Below are positions 14,700-27,705 of a DNA stretch of 64,000 nucleotides, in pieces. The number at the start of each line of letters is the position of its first letter. Positions within the stretch are counted from its first letter, which is position 1. Location of the stretch: positions 1,103,501 through 1,167,500 of the forward strand of contig JAKNDB010000068.1 of the NCBI GenBank assembly GCA_024305405.1, written 5' to 3'. The translations under genes and the position numbers were made by a program. A model generated the notes under the pieces. The model was not told the DNA's origin and made no database searches. It saw nothing but the letters and a program-made list of their open reading frames with translations. This DNA comes from Dirofilaria immitis (lineage: Eukaryota > Nematoda > Chromadorea > Rhabditida > Onchocercidae).

Positions 14700-17600
14700 A
14701 TGGAAGAAGTGAAAACGAAGCAATCGGAAATAGTAGCAGAAGAGATAGTAGAGGCGGAGACAAAAGCAGCAGAGGCGGTAACAGAAACTGCAGTGGAAAG
14801 GAAACAGAAGAAACATCAGTAACGACGACAACACAAAGGAAGTGGATCCAAATATGTCAAATTACATTAGGCTTCGCGGTTTGCCATTTTCAGCCAAAGA
14901 AGATGATGTCCGAGCATTTTTAGAAGGTCAAAATCTTTTCAAGATTAGGTTTCCAATTGAAAATTCTCATAGTAGTTATGAAAATTTTTTAACAAACATC
15001 TTTGTACCGTACTATCTTCATGTGTCTTCCTATGGATTATGTTGATACGATGTTCGAAGATTCAGAAATTACTATTTTGTTTCGTAAAAAAATTGTGGGA
15101 ACTAGAGCTTATTATATAATTATGTATAATTATAATAAAGGTATTTTTATATTTTTAAAATTTTTGAAATAAATGATTTATTTTAGGCTTGGAAGTAAAA
15201 TCAGTGACATTTACATTGACATCGATGGGTCGAGCGAGTGGTGAATGTTATGTTGAATTAGTGGATAAAAATGCAGCAGAGGAAGCAAAACGCTTTGATA
15301 AACGAGAAATGAATAATCGCTATATTGAAGGTTTCTTTTTTTTTTAATGACTGGTTCTGGATTTCAGTTGATGGTTAAGTATTTTAAGAGATTTAAGTTG
15401 TATCAATTACTATATGAGAAAGGGTGGTAGAATTTGAGAGGTGAGTCGTCATTCCACATTTGGAAAGAAATTATAGTATAAGTTCAAGATGCTGGAATAA
15501 CTTTTCCTTTTTTTTGTTTGCATTGATCGGAGTACATTGACAGAAAAATCAGTTAAAAAGGAATTTGAATAAGTGAGGTTTATTTCAAAGTTCCTTACTT
15601 TACTTTAATGTATTTTGAATTATCTGAATATGTTTGTAGTATTCAATGTAACGGAAAGCGAGGTAATTTGGATGACGCGACATAATGTGATTCGTAAAGG
15701 TGATCAAGATACTCCTTACAATTTTGTTGTTAGGCTCCGAGGCATACCATTCAGCGCAACAAATGAAGATGTGAAAGAATTTTTCAGTGGTACGTTGTTT
15801 CATTATATTTATGTTTTAAAAATATCGATTGACGCTTCTTATTGTGAGTTTCGAAGTTTTTCGATATAAGATGTGTAGTATAGGCATTTTGTCGGTGTAC
15901 TTATGTATGGGCGAATCGCCTTTGTTTTTGTTTTGTTTTTCTGTTTTTGGTTTTTTTCTCACTTTAAGAAAGGGCTTAGATGTTAGCAGATTTCAGGAAT
16001 TAATACTATTATTATAATTTCACACATACTTTCTGGATTATGTAGCGCATTTTTCAAGTATTGAATGTTTTGCTTTAATGCGAATCGATCAGTAATTTCA
16101 TATTTCTGGAAGGGAGGTGTGTCCTCATTGCTCATTTATTTGGTGGTGTAAGTATGGGATATAGGATTGGAAGTGGCAGATGTTGTCATCGACAAGGAGC
16201 TGGGGGTCGCCCATCTGGGGAGGCATTCGTACGGTTCGCCAGCAAACAGCATGCCGAGATGGCCCTGGAACGGAACAGAAACAACATGGGTTCGAGGTAT
16301 GGGCAAATAAACTCAGATAACATGCTACTTACCCTTTTTAATGAAATTACATTTTAATCAAAAACCATCTAAATTACAGTGACGACAAAAGTAATTTGGT
16401 TACAATGATACTGTTGACAATCGAACGCTGCATTTTAGAATTTAGAATAAAATCTTTAAAGCTATTGATAATGTCTTTAAATAAAAATTATCTGTCAGTA
16501 CTATCAAGAAAATACTAGAGTCATTTGAGTGTATTCAATTTTCCGCACAGTATTTAAGAAGAAAATGTAGGATTTTATCCTTATCCGTGTGAATCCTTTC
16601 AGTGTTCCTTCATTAACGGTATCATAGTAACATTATGTATATTGATGCCTTAAGGATAATTTTTAAACGCGTGGGGTAGACGAAATTTTGATGCTTGTGA
16701 TCTCAGAAGTTAGGTAAAGAAATTGAAGGATTTTAAAATAAATCTGTTATTTGGCAGTGTTCCGTTAGTAAATTAAGAAGAATGATAGGTTTTTTTGTTG
16801 TTTGATTCTCTAAATTATCTCAAACAATTCTCTTGGAAAGAAAGTCTGATAAAAATGGTGTTTTATCGTTTGATGCGTATTCATCTGATGATTGAGCAAC
16901 AATAATAAATAGCAGTAAAATAGAAAAATAAAGTGATAAAATGGGTGGAACAAGAGAACAAGAATAATACCGTCCGTTTGGATCAATTAAGACATTTTAA
17001 AAAATTTACCTGATTTTTCTTTGAATTCTCTAGATATGTGGAAGTTTTTCGAAGTTCTGGTGATGAACTGGAGAAATCAAAGGAAGGTCATACTGCACCA
17101 CCGACATCTTTACGAAGTCTTGCTGTTGAGCGCAATTTTCCAGCACCACGTTCCGAACCTATACCTCTGCGTTTTGCTGCAGCAAAACTTGGTGGTATGC
17201 GTCCCTACCATCGGTAAGGAGTTTTGAAATCTCTTGATTAAAGTTCTCGAAGTGAAGATAAAAATTTTATTGATAGCGAGAAATATTTTGACTATTGCTT
17301 TTTATATTTGCAAATCTTTATTAGGTTGTAGAACTTTCGATGGATTATGTCAATGCTTTTTCATCGTTCAACAGTGTACTTTATTTTATTTTTGCAGAAG
17401 AGAGGAATATGGTGGTGGTCCTTTGAGAAATGTTAGTATGGGCCGTCCTCGTCCTATTCCTTACGATGTACCGTATGGTCGTTACTCACGTTTTCAAGAT
17501 TATGGTTACGAAGATGATTTTGACTGTGATGATCCAGCCAAAATTTACATGCGAGGTCAGTTTATAACACTTTTTAGAATGATTACTAACACATTTTTAA

Positions 17601-19138
17601 ATGATATCTCATTGCTGATTAACAGTTATTCAAATGTATTATCTAATTGTTTATTAAGGTCTTCCGTACAGCGCAAATGCTCTTGATATCGAAGATTTCT
17701 TCAAACCACTGAATTGTATCGAAATTCAGCTAGGCTTTAATGAAGATCGTCGACCATCTGGTGATGCATGTGTAATTTTTGGAACGCTAGCGGAAGCAAG
17801 AGATGCAATGTCCAGAAACAAGCAGTGTATTGGTAATCGGTAATAACATTGTGAATTACATATTTTTATGCAACATTAGGTAAAATTTGATACATGTGCA
17901 TGTCAGTTTAACTGAGTTGTCATGTGAACTATGGAAAAGCGGAATATTGATACAGATCTCTTAGTAAACATATTATAGTGTCAATGGCTCATATTGATAT
18001 AAGGATGGGAAATCTTCACGAAATCAATATACTGTTCCTGTTCCAAGATTCCTAGTTCATGTACTCGTCTTTTATATTCTAAGATTCAGATTTCGTTTTT
18101 ATTACTTTCTTTTAAATTAAGTAGACTAGATTTCGTGTATCTTCTAGGAATTTTAGTTCGTTATATAAAAAGTTTTATTATTTTGCAGATATATTGAACT
18201 TTTTACTGCTGCTGACGATGCCAATTACGCAAAAATATGTTATATATCGAAGAATCGGTGGTACAAATGACTATCCAGCAACAATAAGTGGAGGAGGATC
18301 GCGTGGTCCAACAGCGCTAAATCGTGTCAACTGTGGTGGATATGATGATTGGATTGATAATGATGTAGGAAGTGGTCGTTATTCAAACGTTCAAAGCAAA
18401 CCAATTTCACTGAATCGTGTTGGATATGCGACGAGTGATCCCGCTGATATTGGCGGAGCTGAGATCTGGTCGGATGGTGATTCCGGCAGAAGCTGTAAGT
18501 TTGAACATTTTAAACCATTGTATTTTTTTGAAAGATCTAAAATTAATAGAACTTTCACTGGATCATTAGTTTTCTTTTTTACCGCAGTAATCCTAGTAAA
18601 GTTACTGATCTATCATAGTCGAAGTTTTTTTTTGGAGTGTTGGACAAAAACCATTCGGAATCTTATTTTTGCCCGGAGCAGTGCTTTTATTAGTTAATAT
18701 TCAATTGATGAAATTATTGTATTTTAATTCGGTTTAGTAAATATTTTAGATTCGACAGGATATAATAGTGGTACGGGAGGATATAATGCGAGTTATGCTA
18801 CAGGAGGGCAACAGGTTTGTTTATTCTTTGGTTTTGATTTATCGATTCAGCATGTGTTTAGAATACTTTTGAATGTGAGATTTATTTCATTCAAAAGACT
18901 AATGGAATTTTAAATTTTCTTGGCATTTCTAAATTGATCATTTTGTTAAATAGTTTCAGGAAGTTTTTAATTTTATAGTGATTTTTGTTGAAATTTAAGC
19001 TCAGTTGGCTCTTAGTTTCTTTATATTCATCAAATGGGACCAAATTTTTAGTACTATAATGACGAATATGAAGGAAAACAGTCTTCATATGGCTATCAGT
19101 GGAGCAGTGCTGGTGGTTCGGTGAAAACAAGTTGGTAA
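14700..19138 (+). CDS. hnRNP F/H-family RNA-binding protein (three qRRMs)
   Basis: Splicing regulator of the hnRNP F/H and GRSF1 family (C. elegans HRPF-1/SYM-2 type), which binds G-tract RNA. Ten exons: 14700-14926, 15187-15330, 15640-15789, 16165-16296, 17034-17213, 17398-17555, 17659-17839, 18189-18494, 18750-18814, 19052-19138. An acidic, Glu/Thr-rich N-terminus precedes qRRM1 (YIRLRGLPFSAKEDDV), qRRM2 (VVRLRGIPFSATNEDV; RPSGEAFVRFASKQHAEMAL) and qRRM3 (IYMRGLPYSANALDIEDFF; RPSGDACVIF). The Gly/Tyr/Ser-rich tail ends SSAGGSVKTSW. Frame breaks: two in exon 1 (A-runs near 14798 and 14835), one in exon 4 (GGGGG near 16205), and one or two in exon 8 near 18232. The start lies just after CTTTCAG at 14688. 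AATAAA at 19450. Confidence 0.93.
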
Positions 19139-20416
19139 AAGTATCAGAAATAGCTGAACATAAATTTGCGGTAGTTAGTGTTGAAATATCACATCAAGAG
19201 GAGTCTTCATATGAAATAACCTTTCCTATTAGCTATTTCATGTTCTTGTTTTAATGATTTTAAAGAAAACTAAGGAAAAAACTTCCTTAGTTTTTTTCTT
19301 CTTTGTCAGTGCAATAAGACTGATTGAAACTCTTATTTATTCATCGTCATACTTACTGTTCGCTGTCCCGAATTGGAATTTCATATAAAATCATTAAAAC
19401 AATGTGATTTTTTTATGGTTAATTGATAAATCAGTGCGATTCAAATCTCAATAAATGACTTGTTTTATATTTGAACAGTTTGATTCCCATTTTATAAATG
19501 TTTTTTCATGTTTCGATTATTTGCTTTATATTTGTATTTCAGAATTTCCATCATTTTTTTAAACTAAAATAGCACTATAGATTTTCAGAAAGAATCCATT
19601 TTTCTTATTTGTTGAATTGACTTTGCAAATTCACTGGAGTTTGCTAAAGAATGTAATGTAACATGGCGTTGTCTGATCTCGTCATTATTCATTTCTGATA
19701 GCATAAGATGTTTTTACTACATTTAAAATTCTTGATGGGATCATGTGTATTGACTTCTATTCGTACTGTTTGTATTCAATCATAGTTCTTCGTTACAAAA
19801 ATAAATGTGTTTTTTGTGGATGCCACATCATAGCTAATAAACCAAATAGGCTAATTGCTATTTCAATTAGTATTCTCAGCATTCACCATTTTGTGGACTT
19901 TGATGGATTTAAGCTAATGATAAAACTACCAACGATATACGCATTCTTCTAGTTAAGCGATGCTCGATAATCTGATGTGAATGTAGTGATATTTTTGACA
20001 TAATTTTGCATTCAATTATAAGCTTTGAAAAGTAATTTGAAAAAAAAATTGAGGGTAAGCAACCTCGGTGAATTTAGCGATCGGAGTCTTGATTTATAGA
20101 ATTTTAACAATCTTTGAATTTTCTCATGAAATAATATTATTTGATATGGAACGAGTTTTTTTGAATGTTTAATTTACTTTTTATAAATTTAAAAATTTTT
20201 TTTCTCCCTAACTCAAAACATCTTTATTTTGTTGCAAATTTTCAACAAAAAAAAAAAAAAAAAGAAAGGAAATGATGAAAGGATTGTTTGTTATTTAATT
20301 TGCATAAAGGATAATTTGCATAAATAACATTTGTTAAATAGCATATTTTAGATGACAAAATGATTTAGTTTGTTATAAATTTTTTTTTTTTTTAATATAA
20401 TTCTATATGAACCAAA
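19139..20416. other. Intergenic between hnRNP F/H and membrane protein gene
   Basis: 3' UTR of the hnRNP gene (AATAAA at 19450), then AT-rich DNA. The open frame at 19743-19952 has no splice or start support. Nothing else seen. Confidence 0.45.
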
Positions 20417-22990
20417 ATGATGATTCCATTCATTCAGTGTTTTATACTACTAAGCTTTACTGAAGCTATGTATTTTACACGAGGTATAATTTATACAAAT
20501 TATTATCATATTTATTATCAATTTATGATATTTTTTCTAAACTTTATCATCTAACAGATTTGATAATTTTTACAAAATTGTAAAGTTTATTTTTTTTTGA
20601 TTGAAATAATTATTTACGATAATTTTATTATTAGGATTATTAATTTTATATCAGGTCAAATTTCAACTTTACAATGTACACAGCATTCATTTTGCTCGAA
20701 CGTGATCGTTTTCATTGGTTAGAAAGACGTCACTTATATCAAATTTTAATTACATTTAAAAATGAGGCATTCAATCAAATGTATTTTTAATTTTCAATTT
20801 ATTTTTTTTTGATAACAAATTGATATAAAATTAAAGTGTTAAAAATTATAAGATATATATATATATATATTGATTGATTGATAATTTTAATTTTATATAT
20901 GCATATATATATATCATAAGAAAAAATATTATAAAAGTTAGCGGAAAATTTATGAATTAATTTCAATCAAAATAATAATATGATGGAATGAATATTGTTG
21001 ATAAGTTTTTTCTTTTTTTTTCTTTTTCTCTTATCATTTTTCTATTCTCTTGCATTTTTTGATAATGCAAAATTGATAACAAAAAGTTTTTTTTGTTTTG
21101 TTTTAAAATCAAACAAATTGATATAAGTCATTTTTATCATTTTATCTGTTTTTTTCAAAATTTTTATCAATCATATGATAACAATTTTCTAAGTAAATAT
21201 TTTTTTCCTTCTCATTAAATTTATTATTATCATTCATTTGCATAAAATTTCGATGGATTATTTTTTTTTTGCTTAATTTTTTGATTAAAATTTTAATCAA
21301 AATGTTTGTTTTAATATTTAGCAAAATTCTATCAAAGCATTTTTCCGAGCATTTGCATTAAAATTTAGCCCAAATGTCTGTTGCCAACATTTTGCATTAA
21401 AATTTAGCCCAAATGTCTGTTGCCAACATTTTGCATTAAATTTAGCCCAAATGTCTGTTGCCAACATTTTGCATTAAAATTTAGCCCAAATGTCTGTTGC
21501 CAACATTTTGCATTAAAATTTAGCCCAAATGTCTGTTGCCAACATTTTGCATTAAAATTTAGCCCAAATGTCTGTTGCCAACATTTTGCATTAAAATTTA
21601 GCCCAAATGTCTGTTGCCAACATTTTGCATTAAAATTTAGCCCAAATGTCTGTTGCCAACATTTTGCATTAAAATTTAGCCCAAATGTCTGTTGCCAACA
21701 TTTTGCATTAAAATTTAGCCTAAATGTCTGATTTCAATATTTTGCATTAAAATTTAGCCCAAATGTCTGATTTCAATATTTTACATTAAAATTTAGCCCA
21801 AATGTCTGTTGCCAACATTTTGCATTAAAATTTAGCCCAAATGTTTGATTTCAATATTTTACATTAAAATTTAGCCAAACGCCTATGTCAACATTATCAA
21901 TTAATCGTTGGCATAATTATTTCTGTTATGAATATCAAAGTGCAGCATTTTTGATGGAAAATGATAGTGAACATTGGCAAATGACCTGTTTATGGAATGG
22001 TAATGATGTAAATGCGACATGTGCGCCGGCACCATTCATTAATAAGCCTATTGCTTATATTGAGCCTAAAAAATGGCAACAAATGTTATATGTTAGTAAA
22101 TTTAAAAATGAAAAAAAAAAATTCAAATAAATTTAAATGATTAGAAGAAATTAGTTGGATTTTTTTTCCGTTCTTACAATTAATAAATTTAAAAGAAAAA
22201 AAAAATTTCTTTTTTTCCAGGACTTTCGTAAAAGTATCGGTTGTACATCAAAAGCTATACGAGATGCAAAAAAAGTTGATATTTTTTTCCTAAATGAATA
22301 CAATAAAATATTTCCAAATCTTTCATTTATTAATTAAATTTATATATTAATTTATTAAATTAATATATATGAGTTTATTATTATCAAAATTATATCATAG
22401 TGATATTTTGATAAATTTAAAATTTCATAATAATTTAATTAAAAATTTAATAATAATTTAATTAATTGAAATGATATTTTATTATTATCAAAATTATATC
22501 ATAGTGATATTTTGATAAATTTAAAATTTCATAATAATTTAATTGAAAATTTAATAATAATTTAATTAATTGAAATGATATTTTATTATTATCAAAATTA
22601 TAGCATAGTGATATTTTGATAAATTTAAAATTTCATAATAATTTAATTGAAAATTTAATAATAATTTAATTAATTGAAATGATATTTTATTATTATCAAA
22701 ATTATAGCATAGTGATATTCATAATAATTTAATTGAAAATTTAATAATAATTTAATTAATTGAAATGATATTTATTTACCTGAATTAATTATATGAAAAA
22801 ATACATTTCTTTTACACTTATCAACAATTAAACAAATAATAATAAAAAAATAAATTAATTTAATAAATAGGCTCAAGAATTATATATGTGTACCGAACGA
22901 TGTTTACATGGTGGAATTGGTTATATGCCAGTATTATTTATTGCTATAACACTTATGATATCAATCACTTTGTTATGTTTACGCGGATAA
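20417..22990 (+). CDS. Predicted type I membrane protein with Cys-rich ectodomain
   Basis: Five exons: 20417-20483, 20655-20717, 21875-22091, 22221-22274, 22871-22990. Exon 1 is a signal peptide (MMIPFIQCFILLSFTEA). The ectodomain carries scattered cysteines (TLQCTQHSF, NYFCYEYQ, QMTCLW, NATCAPAPF, IGCTSKAI, MCTERC) and one NAT glycosylation site. The last exon holds a transmembrane helix (MPVLFIAITLMISITLL) and a three-residue tail CLRG-stop. Exon 2 is in the wrong phase for exon 3. One extra T in its TTTT run (near 20694) fixes the join and gives about 173 aa. Introns 2 and 4 are largely minisatellite. I recognise no family and suspect a nematode-specific surface protein. Confidence 0.7.
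21348..21874. repeat. 39-bp minisatellite, about 13 copies
   Basis: Unit ATTAAAATTTAGCCCAAATG plus TCTGTTGCCAACATTTTGC, highly uniform in the middle. The last units vary (TGATTTCAATATTTTACA replaces the Cys-Cys-coding part). One frame is open through most units, repeating LKFSPNVCCQHFA, because 39 is divisible by three, but the variant units introduce TGA. It fills the end of intron 2 right up to the acceptor at 21874, and the final unit supplies that TTTAG acceptor. Confidence 0.95.
22374..22770. repeat. 104-bp AT-rich tandem repeat, about 3.8 copies
   Basis: Units begin at 22374, 22478, 22582 and 22686 with the start TTTATTATTATCAAAATTAT. The last unit lacks about 21 bp. It lies inside intron 4 of the membrane-protein gene. 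Several internal inverted repeats (ATAATTTAATTAA type) could fold. Confidence 0.92.
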
Positions 22991-23243
22991 TTTTCATTTA
23001 TAATTTTTTTTTTTATTTCAAAAAAAAAAAAAATTATTATAAAATAATTTCATATAAATATATATGCAAATAATGCATCGATAAAATTTTATTTTAATAT
23101 TTCAAAAAAAAAAAAAGAGAAAAAATAATTTCATAATATTTTGATTATATATTGAAAAATTTTGCATTCGTAGCATAGATGATATGATAAAAGGGATTTT
23201 TGTAGTAAGTAATGCATCGAAAAAGCTTAAGAATGGATTAATG

Positions 23244-23309
<66 letters not shown>

Positions 23310-24419
23310 GTACATCAAAATTACTTTTATTATATTATTATAATTTACAAACTTATTTCATTTGAAGTCCCTTTTATCATATCATCTTATTTTCTAATCA
23401 TCTATTTACGTCTTCGTTCTTTTTAATTTGAAAATATAAAAAGAAGAGAAAAAATGTAAGACAATGGATTAGTAAGAAAGACAGAGAGAGAAAGAGAGAG
23501 AGAGAGAGAGATACAGTAAAATGGGACGAATTAAATTTTTGAAAAAAATTTAACAGTTAAATGCCAGAAAATCAAAATTCTAACTAGTCTACCAAATTCT
23601 TAATGATGTTGCTTGTCATTGGGGATAAATTTTAATACAACCGACAGTATCAGTAAATTTTGTTTTGTTTTTTTTTTTTTATATCGATGCTAATGTCATG
23701 TCTTCAAACTATAAAATGTTCTATCCATTTCTATGTAGAATAATAAAAGTATATCTAAAACAATCAAAAACCGCATATTTCGGTCTGGGAGAATCATTCA
23801 TAAATGTTGTGATCATTTTAACATAAGGTACAAATCATTTTGCTTCAACTGACACAAAAACAAATATTAATGAATGATTGAAATGATAAATATCTATAAA
23901 TTTTATTAAATACATTTGATCTTTTTATATTATGTATGTGTGAAAATTTAAAAAAAAAAAAAAAAATTAGTGGCTAATTATTGTTTTTAAAAATTGCTGA
24001 TTCAAAAATTATATTACATAAAAATTTTGCTATCATTTCTTGTGCATATATTATCTCGTATTTGCACATTCATTATTTCGTAATGATATAGTGATTGTAT
24101 TTTAGAAATAAAAAATGATAATATTATAAAAGATTATTTTATAATTTTATTAAAATATGAATAGGCAAATCATAAGCATTATGCATCTATTCTATGCAAC
24201 ATTCTTGCAATGGATAGATAATATAATTCAGTATTTTAAATAATTGATAAAACTATTATTAACTATTATTTGTTATAAAATTTATTAAAAATAATCATTC
24301 ATTGAAAATTTTACGCCTAATTCGTCTCGAATTTTGGTTTAATTTATCAATTTGATGATTAGCGTTAATCATGCATTTATTGTAAGTAAGAAAGAGAGAC
24401 ATATCAAATCATAATAGTA
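22991..24419. other. Intergenic with GA microsatellites
   Basis: AT-rich DNA without a supportable gene. GA/GAGA tracts occur at about 23222-23310 and 23478-23511. Long A and T runs elsewhere. The boundary with duplicated segment B is at about 24420. Confidence 0.6.
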
Positions 24420-24561
24420 TAAAATGATAATTTTTTGAAGTTAAATAAAATGAATCAATGTTGAAATGACTGACGGAAATGAATTTTATTTTTATTCAAC
24501 ATTTTACGGAAACCACAATTCTCAAAACAACGTATAAAATAGTTAATGATCGATCATATCA

Positions 24562-25130
24562 TCACATAGTGCCTTCACGACTACTATTCCTGAGCAATCC
24601 TGAAATAAAGGGTGACTTAGAGACAAGAGTGTTTCGATCATCTCTGATTACCGATTGCTTTTTTCCCCTAAATTTTTACTTTTTATCAAATTTTTGGATG
24701 CAAGATTGAAATAAAGTAAAGCTGCAAATATCGTAATCGAAGGAAAACTTACTTCTCATGCGATATGCATCAACCCGATAGGGTAAATCAGGCCGAGATC
24801 TATTTCTGTGGTTTATTGCATTTGCAATTATTTGCCATCTATTATAGAATGGCATATAGCCTTGCGTTTCAAGTCCCTTTAAAAACGAAATGAGACATTA
24901 TGTGAATTTGCTATAACATTACATTTTGAGTGAAGATGATTGTAGAAAATTTATTTCGAATTTATATTTTTTGAAGTTAAATTGGTAAGAATTACTTGCA
25001 AAGATGATAAATTTTGATCAGGAATTATCCGTGATGTTACTACCAATATTAGCATGCCGAGGATAAAACATGGTAAGAATGTTTTTGGATATGCACCGGA
25101 TAGTCTTTGGAAACAGACTGGATGAGACAT
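24562..25130 (-). CDS. Small secreted or membrane-anchored peptide gene, copy B
   Basis: Second intact copy. Exons on the minus strand: 25130-24996, 24876-24753, 24599-24562, the same sizes as copy A (135, 124, 38 nt), giving 98 aa. Exon 1 encodes the same protein sequence as copy A. Exon 2 differs at a few residues (GYMPFYNRW against GHMPFHDRW in A) and exon 3 at one (RNSSREGTM against RNTSREGTM). All splice sites are kept. It lies downstream of carboxypeptidase 1 on the same strand. Function not recognised. Confidence 0.6.
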
Positions 25131-26171
25131 GATAAGATCTTAATGAAGAAAAAGGTCTCGAATGAATTGCAAATATATATTTAAATGAGCAGAATTAAAG
25201 TTCAATGAATTTCGAAAATTTCAGATAAACAAAAAAGAAAATTAGAATCAAGCGAATTTGTAGAGTAAGTGTAAAATTAACGTACAATGAGTTTTAGTCA
25301 ATTTCGTCTCTTTTTTAAATCAGTCAAAAGAAATTAGTATGCAAATCTTCTATACTGTATGACAATTTTTTGATAGTTAATTTGGGCCGTTTGCTCAATA
25401 CATAGTTTCGCCAGAGCCAATAAATAAACCAAATGATTACGTGTATCAGTTTAATTCGCTTTTCACCATTTTTCAAATATTCCTAAATATTTTGTTGAAT
25501 TTTGTTTTTATCAAATTGAATCATAGGTACTTTTCCGTTACCATATCGAAATTCCTTAAATAATGATAAATTGAGTGAAGGAAGCCAATTCTTATGATAA
25601 TATTAGCAAAAAATAAAACTTTTATTTTAGCATATGCAATTATAACGCTTATATTACTTGAAACCTTTCTTGTCAATAATCAAGACCGTTATAGGATTAT
25701 TCACGAAGAATACAGATTCCGGGGCTGATTGTGAAATTGAAATATAATCCAGGAATCACTGGTTTATTTTCATTAGCATCATCATTATTTTATTAACTTT
25801 TGGTTTTTCAAATCTCATTAAAAATATCTGTTATTTTATTCTTTCCCCGGAAAAATTACTTTCAAAATTTTATTAATTGACTGGTTGTTGATTCTGATCT
25901 TTAAAAACATCTTCAGAAGCTTAATATTTATTTTAATAAAAATAATCTGAATTTAACATACAATCTGAGGGTAGCAGCGACAAACATTGCTTGTATGTAA
26001 TCGAAATATTCTGATTCTGAATTCGATGATTGAAATAATTCTTCAATTCTGAACATTGATATATCAAATATGATCTAATATTACTAGTGCGAAATGGGCA
26101 AAGTTGAAAATACAATTAATGCAAATCAAGAAATTCATTTTTATGCTGGCAACAATATTAAGCGTTTAAAT

Positions 26172-26237
26172 TTATTGCGATAAGTAACGATAGTAGCGAC
26201 AAATAATCGACAGTGTACATATGCAAATGACTACGCT
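26172..26237 (-). pseudogene. Truncated last exon of tetraspan gene in segment B
   Basis: Encodes FICICTLSIICRYYRYLSQ-stop, the same C-terminus as the complete gene at 42993-44182, then loses similarity at 26237, inside that exon. No other exon of the gene lies nearby. It marks the end of the duplicated block and shows that B was copied from the C locus or a common parent. Confidence 0.8.
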
Positions 26238-26745
26238 AGAAAAAACAGCGATAGCTAAATGTAATGAGAATATAGCATTTTATTCTATCTTTCAAGAAAT
26301 ATACCATAAAAATATTATACCAAATCTCATAACATAACTTCAAAATGACTACGAAAGTTTTAACATTCATAAAATAAATTACAAAATCAAAAACTTCGAA
26401 TTCAGTTTTTCAGTAGTTGAAATGAGATTTTGATCACCTAACTTCCGTAGATAAGTTGTTTCAGATGGATAGCGATTTTTTTTAAAGGAATTAAATTGAT
26501 GACGTTTTTCTCGAGCATGGGATAAATATAATGAAGCTGGAAACATTTCAGTTTACCTGAAGAGTACATTCATTCGGTATTTTATTTGTCACTATTACAA
26601 CGAATGTTGCAATTTTGGATATGCAAAAAAAAATGAAATATTCAAAAAAATTTAATTTGAAATTAATATTTTATTTTATTTTGATAAATTGCACAAATCT
26701 TTTGCTCATAATTTTTGATGACCAAAAAGAAGTTAACATCGAGTA

Positions 26746-27705
26746 AGTTGAATTGATGTGGGAGACAGAACTTTCAAGTAATTTGATTAGGCAATTCCAT
26801 ATGCCGGCAAAATTATTTTAAACCAATAATAGCTTAAATTGAGATTAGAATGCTTCAAACATGTAAATATCAATCACAATAGTTTTATTTAACTATTTTG
26901 CATCAATACATGATATATATGTTTAAGTATAGAGAAATTATGTATGTTGTGCAGAACTTTAGGTAAATTTGAATTCATACGCATGCCATGTCGGTCAGTG
27001 GGCATAACAAATGTGCAAGCTTTGTTCTTTACTTATAAATATATTACAGTATGATGATGATGATATCTCATCATTCTTGAGATACATTCAAAACATCATT
27101 CATGTGAATAAAGAGAGATGTGCTTATAAAATAATTAAATAAAGATACTTACACATTGCGATGTCGATCCTATGGGAGTTGTTAGCTATAAATATATTAA
27201 TAAATAAGCAATTAACAAAAAAATATTGTAATAAAATTACTTTTAATCTTCACGATTAACATTCTAAGACCGTTTAATGATGTAATGCTTGCGGACATTT
27301 GCAAAATAAGCATTCAGCTTCACTTAACATCTATTGATACACTATTTTTCAGAATGTTTATTTGATAATTCTGATTTAATCAGAGTACGACATGGCGCCA
27401 ACAAGAGAGTAGAAGGTGAATTAAGATAAACCTATAGCGCAACTTCTATTTGCAACCTTTTTACGGATATTAAACATAAAACTATTAATCTAAAATCATG
27501 GCTCTAGTATACCATAAACTTAAAGTCTTTCGTTAATTTTACAGAATGTATTTCCTTATTGTCTTGATTATAAGAAAGTAAATTTATGCTCGTCTAATCA
27601 TTCGGATAACTAAAATTATCTATTTTCATCACTCTTTTTAATGGATAAATTCATAACTATCGGATTCCGTGATATACTTATAATAATTGAAAGTTCAGAA
27701 AATTG
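26746..27705. other. Intergenic between segment B and carboxypeptidase 1
   Basis: AT-rich DNA with no supportable ORF or RNA gene. It serves as 3' flank of carboxypeptidase 1. Confidence 0.4.

Larger units (their letters stand above)
24420..26745 (-). repeat. Duplicated segment, copy B
   Basis: Reverse-complement match to segment A. Read on the minus strand it holds the 500-bp end block (26745-26243, equal to A 5670-6175), then a truncated last exon of the tetraspan gene (26237-26172), then the peptide gene and its 3' flank to 24420. The middle block with the 63-codon ORF is missing. It shares with copy C about 180 bp upstream of the point where copy A starts, so B and C are closer in extent. 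Confidence 0.9.

Noticed and set aside
21420..21731. 103-codon ORF of repeated LKFSPNVCCQHFA units
   Set aside because: It exists only because the 39-bp minisatellite is divisible by three; distal units carry TGA and the array lies in an intron.
23184..23426. ORF with long Arg-Glu repeats
   Set aside because: Produced by the GA microsatellite.
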